Made by a program: the position numbers and the translations under genes
Notes under the pieces: model-generated
The model's input: only the letters and a program-made list of their open reading frames with translations
The model's database searches: none
What the model was told of the DNA's origin: nothing
Part shown: positions 59,190-64,000 of the stretch, piece after piece
Numbering within the stretch: the first letter of the stretch is position 1
Layout of the letters: every line of letters starts with the position of its first letter
From: Pleodorina starrii
Lineage: Eukaryota; Chlorophyta; Chlorophyceae; Chlamydomonadales; Volvocaceae
Reading direction: 5' to 3'
Assembly: GCA_030267565.1 (NCBI GenBank)
Contig: BRXU01000026.1
Location: forward strand, 1,054,001-1,118,000
Length of the DNA: 64,000 nucleotides

Positions 59190-59870
59190 CAAGTAAGCTG
59201 ACCGGAAATTTGTAACAACTCACCCACTCACTCACCAGGCCCGCGCGTTCCATGGCACGGAGCGGGCGGGCCGAAGTCCAGATACAACTCAAATCCCTCG
59301 GGCCCGCCGGACACAGGGCCCAAATACAGGCCCAACGGCCATCAGCGCTACAGCGCAAGAAGTAACGTGACGCACGAAAGCCAGGAACTCGAGAATCAGA
59401 GGACCGAAGCCCAGCCACACGCAGCAAAACACCCAAGCCACCAGGCAGAACAGAGGCAAACGCGATCAGACAAACCGACAACACGGGACGTACGGGACAC
59501 CACAAACAGACACAATGTCAAGGGGACGAAGGCGGAGAGTACATTTCAGGCCCTCAGAACATCACCGCACCGGCCAGGCTGGAGGCAGGGAAGGTGTGGT
59601 GACCTGGGACCTCCACCCACCCGGTGGGGGGGAGCCTGGGGGGGCCCACCCGAGCAAGGCGAAGGTACTGCAGCTGCCGACCACGCTCGAAAGCAGCCAC
59701 AGCGGCTAAGCAGACGGCGTCCCGCACCCGTGGGTTCATGCCAGGGGGAGCACAACCACCAAAATTCCGTGGCTGCGAATGACAGCAGGCGCACGCTCGG
59801 GAGCCGCCGCCAACTTGAGGGTTGAGGCCGAGCTCGTCCCGTAGAGCACAGGCGACAACGCTGCCTCAGC
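59190..59870 (-). mobile_element. 5'-truncated LINE relic, minus strand
   Basis: The minus strand encodes NFGGCAPPGMNPRVRDAVCL...AAFERGRQLQYLRLAR (about 59780-59640), which lines up with APPGCEQAPWDVIALAAL...MEVGRC near the C-terminus of the LINE at 1-3990. A stop follows at about 59554, then a 3' UTR-like T/G-rich stretch to about 59190. Everything 5' of the zinc-knuckle end is missing, the usual 5' truncation of LINE copies. The similarity is modest, so a different family than the first LINE. Confidence 0.45.
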
Positions 59871-60149
59871 CCATCACGGTGTCAGCGTTTTCGCTTAAAT
59901 TAGAGGGAACCTGTCGCAGGTTTCCCAGGTTAGAAGCGGAGCGGGAGCGAAGGGAGCGACTGCCGTCCTGCTGCAGTGGGTCGGGGTAGTGGCAGTGCCC
60001 ACCGACGTCCCACCAAATATATAATTGTTGAATGTGATCTATGTTTGTCGTGCCATCGACCAAGTTCTAGTCTAATGTGTGACGGTTTGGGACAGGATGC
60101 CAATCTCGGCAATTGTCCAGTTCTCCGAAGGCAATATGCGTAAATTGCA

Positions 60150-63100
60150 GGACAAAAGCTTAAATACTGTACAGGTTACGTCCTAACAAAAAAATATTTT
60201 GCGGCATGTGCTGGCTAGAAACCCTAACTGTATTGGTCATCCAACTCCGCAGTTTGCCTTTCAGCCCAAACTGTTATTCGTAACTGTAAATCATAGTAAA
60301 ATTATTACATTTATAGTATATCGTATTACAATATTATTGTAAAGTTGAAGTTTCACAGTACTTGTGTTCTATCATAACATGTATTTACTGCGTTACATTA
60401 TAATAAAATCTATATATACGTGTTCAAATATTTGCACTTGACGCGGTCCATTTACAATGCACGGGCAGCAGTCCGTACTCCGTAGGGTCGGACATGCTGG
60501 GACATGCTGGGACATGCTGGGACGCAAGCTCACGTACGTCTGAATTTCTGACACGCCGAACCATGCCACCATGTTGGGGTTCAACATCGCCAATCAGTCA
60601 ATGGTTGTTTCACCGTTGCTTTAAGCTGCTGGAGTCATTCCTTCACTGCCCTCCCTGCGGTGACTCCGATGGCCAGTGGCGACCGAAGAAAGGCTACTAA
60701 CGTACCGTATTGCAATCTGACCATTGCTTTCACCCAAAAGAGGTGGAACGCGGGTTAACGCGATGTCTACCAGCTCGACAGCACTGCGCGCCGCACGATA
60801 GCCTGCGATAGCTCCCGTCGAAAAGTCGGTGACGTACGCCCCTTCACCGCAATGGGGTGCAAACCTGTGCCCCTGGATGGGCTGCGAACGAACGAACTAC
60901 GCAGAATTCACGCGGATGCCGAATGAAAATTGGAAGTGCGCCAGTGCTGATGTGTCGGGGGAGGGCATGTTGCAGGATGAGATGGTGCCTTAGGGGCGTC
61001 ACGTACTCAGGAACGTGCGGAAGGTGCACCCACACGCGGCGGGCCATACAGGTGGGCCACAAAAGAAACAACTGGCCAATATATTCGTAAGTCAGAAGCA
61101 TGCAAAGCATGCGCGTTTTATGGCTGGGGATGCATAACACCTACAGAACAACTACCCATTTTCCAACTCGTCGGTGGGGTGCTTTCAAATCTGCACAGGG
61201 CCTTCCCCCGTCCTTAGCCCCCACTGCGGTGGGAGAACAAAGAGAAATAAATATGGTGGTGAATGGGCCGTTGATGGGACGCCCATGCTGCGAAACTCCG
61301 ACATGAGGGGGACGCAACCACAGGATGTGGGAAATACCCAGCAGGGGGAAGTGCCTGGATGGGGTTTCCCCTTGGTGCCACGGCATTGTTTTCGGGTTTG
61401 CCGGGTAACGCACGCTGTGGTGGACTAGTTGAAATTCGCTGTCGGTCAATGGGTACCGCTGGCAGTGGTTTTGCTCGTCCAGGCTTTGCAAGGTTTATAA
61501 CAGCGGGTGTCGCTGAAAGTGCTGCGGTTTCAACCATGGAGCATGGACGCAGTCGTGACGGCCAACTCCGTGCTTTTGCTGGTCCCAATCTTTTAGAGAG
61601 AGCTATCAATCGCGTGATAATCGACTTTTGGGGCCGCCCTGTGAGGTCCGCGGAAAGGGTGGGAATTGTGACACCCATTCTTGTGGCACCCATTCTTGCG
61701 GGTGGTGCGTTCACGGCCACAGGGACTGCAAGAGGTAGGTAAGCGTATAGCTGATCCGTTCACAGTGTCTCCGCTGCATCTGCTCATTTGGGACATCTAT
61801 CTAGGCCACAGGGCTCGTCCGGTTGCGGCCCGCGAGTTGCTGCAAGTGCTGTCAGGTCTGTTGATGGGGTCAGTGCGCATGTTTGTGGGTTGCCGGGCCC
61901 CGTCACCATGCGGGGAGGCCCATGTACGGCTCCTTCCCCCGTGGCCGCGGGTTTCTGAATTACTCCTCAGGGGTTCGGTCGTTCCTGTCTGCGTGGCTTG
62001 TGCTGTCTGGTCTGGGTGCGCTTTGCATTTGCCCTGGTCGTCTCCGCTACAGTGCACGGCAAGTTGGCCCGCTGGTTCTAGCCTTCCGAGGATTTGGAGT
62101 ACACTGTAACAACCACAAGAATGACCATGTTCCTGGCGGGGTCCGTTCGCTAACGTCGCCTCCGTTCCACCGCTGCGGTATCATATTCAATACCGGCCGC
62201 TAGTATCTCCTTCTCCTGCATGGGTGGCTTTCTACTGTCGTGCTTTTAGGCGTTTTTGTTCCCTTAGGCCCCCGGGTCGTATGGGTATTTTGTTCATGAG
62301 AGGGGCACGCATGTATCCAATACCGTGCGGCCATACAGTGGGTGTGCGGCCTGGCCAGCGTGAGGTGACAATCCGCGAGGCATCGACAGGCATAGATGGC
62401 ATCCGCCGAAATCGGGGGTGTGCGAGGATTGCGGTGCAGGGGTGGGTTGGGGGCTGGGGAACGGCACGACGTGCCACGCTTCGGTGCACCGAACCCGGAC
62501 TGCAATGCAACCAAGCTATTGAAACAAATGTGTGATATTGATACGGTGCAACTCCTGGTGCGTAAAAACCGGGGCCGCCACAAGGTGCCATTTTTGGCAC
62601 TTTCACAGACGAGCTTTCGGATGCAAAATTCAGGTATAATTATATGGCATATATTTTTGATATTTATTACAAGCAACAAAAAATATTCTGGCCTTGTCGT
62701 AAAAAGGCGACCCGCGCAGGATAGGTCATCATCCTATCTATGTGGTCGTTCTATTCATCCGAGCAGTTTCCATCCTACACGTCTGTTAATACTGTGTGTT
62801 TACGTATTGAAAGTTGATATGATAAGCCTCACAGTGAAGACCTGACGCAAGAACGGGCATTTGGGTACCCATACTTACATCGCGCGCTCAGCGATAGCGT
62901 TGAAAATCTGAAAGGCTAGCAGTATTCCATACTCTTAGAAGCTGTCTACGGAGCTTGTAAGGGCCGTGGATAGCGAGCATCGCTTCATGAAATGCGCTCT
63001 GCGGGAGACTTGGCAGCCGTGACAATTGAGAAACGTAAAATATTGGTGGGAAAGATGTGAGTTGGAAGGATTAAATCGCGTGCCCGCTTTGATGGCGTGC

Positions 63101-63178
63101 CCGCGTGCTAGCTCTGTCGCCCGAAAGCACGGGCTGCAAGCCGTTTGCCACAATTTTTTTTGCTTGACTTTGTTGCAG
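60150..63178. other. No supported gene
   Basis: AT-rich DNA (60180-60480) with no features, three tandem 10-bp GACATGCTGG units (60491-60520), then mixed-GC sequence with plus and minus ORFs up to 168 aa (for example 61359-61742 plus, 61214-61720 minus). None shows domains, splice support or consistent composition. Upstream exons of the candidate gene at 63179 could be hidden here. Confidence 0.4.
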
Positions 63179-63287
63179 AGTTGAGGAGCTGCAGACCATT
63201 GCAGAAGTTGTAGGCAAGGATGCCTCAGCATTTCAGCTCTCGGTCGCAGAGCTGGAGGAAGAAATCTACAACTCTTCCTCAAGCATG
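63179..63287 (+). CDS. Orphan exon of an unrecognised gene
   Basis: A 109-bp stretch bordered by a strong acceptor (TTTGTTGCAG) and donor (ATG|GTGAGG), open in one frame. It reads VEELQTIAEVVGKDASAFQL, SVAELEEEIYNSSSSM, an acidic amphipathic helix. The AELEEEIY pattern faintly recalls the first helix of TFIIS-central (TFS2M) domains (IEEAIY), but that is a guess. Neighbouring exons on either side could not be placed with confidence; 63390-63531 contains a possible one. Confidence 0.35.
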
Positions 63288-64000
63288 GTGAGGCTGGCAT
63301 AGACACAAAAAAGATATACTTTGTTAAAGTCACATAACTTGGCGCGGCTTTACGCTGGCAGCCTTTTCTTGGGAAGCTTTGCGAGGTGACGACTCCCAGA
63401 CCCAGACCCAAACTCTAAGCCGTCCTTGGATCTGTCATTCGGAATGCGCTTTGGACGATTACTTCGCGACACGGCTAGCAGCGGCTGAAGCAAACAAGCT
63501 GCAAGGTTAGAGTCCACCGAGACAGCATCCGACCTTGTTCCGCTGAAGACAAGGGCATGAGTGTCAAAGTTTGTCGTCATTTTTTTGTTTTCCACAACCT
63601 AAGTTTATGCGCTTTCGGAAGGCAACTTGCTGGCGGGGACAAACTCTGCCTGCTAGGTCGGCGAGTTTCGGCGTTCGCAGTCGTGGGTAATCTTCGCATC
63701 TCCCGCAAATTCTATGTTCCAAAGTCACATCATCGAGCGGTCAAGAACCGGGACTCTCGCGCAGTCCCCGCCTCAAGTGGCTTGCTCAAGCAATTCCTCG
63801 CCACCCTCCGCCACCCACGCGAACCCTTGTGTCCAGCGGGAGCCTGCACTTGCCCCCCGCGCCCTCCCCCCACGTCTTAAGCACTTGCACGGTAATTTGC
63901 GATGTATAGAATCCTTTCCTATGCAGGAATGGAGGGGATTCAGACCTAGAGCTTGCGTATAGGATGTGGTAGCCCTATGCTGGGGGGCTGTGCCGCTTGT
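63288..64000. other. Right edge, no firm gene
   Basis: Possible continuation of a plus-strand gene begun at 63179 (a frame ending CALDDYFATRLAAAEANKLQ before GT at about 63506), otherwise nothing I can support. Small ORFs on both strands have no recognisable domain. Confidence 0.3.

Larger units (their letters stand above)
57445..59190. other. Region upstream of zinc-protein gene 2 without a supported gene
   Basis: No credible gene. It contains the presumed promoter of zinc-protein gene 2, a cluster of inverted TACGCC/GGCGTA motifs (57811-57894) and a pyrimidine-rich microsatellite (58269-58530). Short ORFs such as 57559-57822 lack domain features. Confidence 0.45.

Noticed and set aside
61214..62109. 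ORFs of 127-168 codons on both strands
   Set aside because: No domain, no splice support, and overlapping frames on both strands are equally open.

Overview
The window is nuclear DNA of a Chlamydomonas-like volvocine green alga. Evidence: GC-rich intron-dense genes with GT-AG splice junctions, many long simple-sequence introns, TGTAA poly(A) signals, LINE-type retroelements, and a PHOX-type extracellular alkaline phosphatase. Most single-frame ORFs here are meaningless; the real genes had to be assembled from exons by splice sites and reading phase. All four well-supported host loci lie on the minus strand.

Layout. 1-3990: 3' part of a plus-strand LINE (reverse transcriptase, zinc-knuckle C-terminus, G-rich 3' UTR, AAC-rich tail), frameshifted near 1060-1095. 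3991-5115: a second short retroelement-like unit with one intact 296-aa ORF1-like reading frame. 6023-24022: a 33-exon gene (1368 codons) for PHOX, with signal peptide and two tandem PhoX catalytic modules, in 18 kb of repeat-filled introns; its upstream region carries a TATA element and a PHR1/PSR1-type P1BS site. 25418-32761: a 9-exon gene (1621 codons) for a homologue of the centriole-duplication protein STIL/Ana2/SAS-5, with the STIL N-terminal domain, a short coiled coil and a C-terminal TIM-like tail. 33000-36800: uncertain ORFs, including the 3' exon of an unrecognised Cys-rich protein. 37153-37779: a PIF/Harbinger-type MITE. 38000-41700: gene-poor, with dispersed palindromic repeats and tandem arrays. 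42544-47748: an inosine-uridine nucleoside hydrolase gene with a likely organellar presequence and large low-complexity insertions. 49147-52894 and 53921-57444: two tandem paralogous 6-exon genes for zinc-binding proteins of unknown function. 57445-64000: mostly non-coding, with a CT-rich microsatellite, a minus-strand LINE relic, and one plausible orphan plus-strand exon near 63.2 kb.

The genes do not form one pathway. PHOX scavenges phosphate outside the cell, the STIL homologue belongs to basal-body assembly, and the nucleoside hydrolase to purine/pyrimidine salvage. The most interesting material is the green-algal STIL homologue, the undescribed zinc-protein pair, the conserved-intron duplication and apparent gene conversion inside PHOX, and PCNA-interaction (PIP-box) peptides in the LINE protein.
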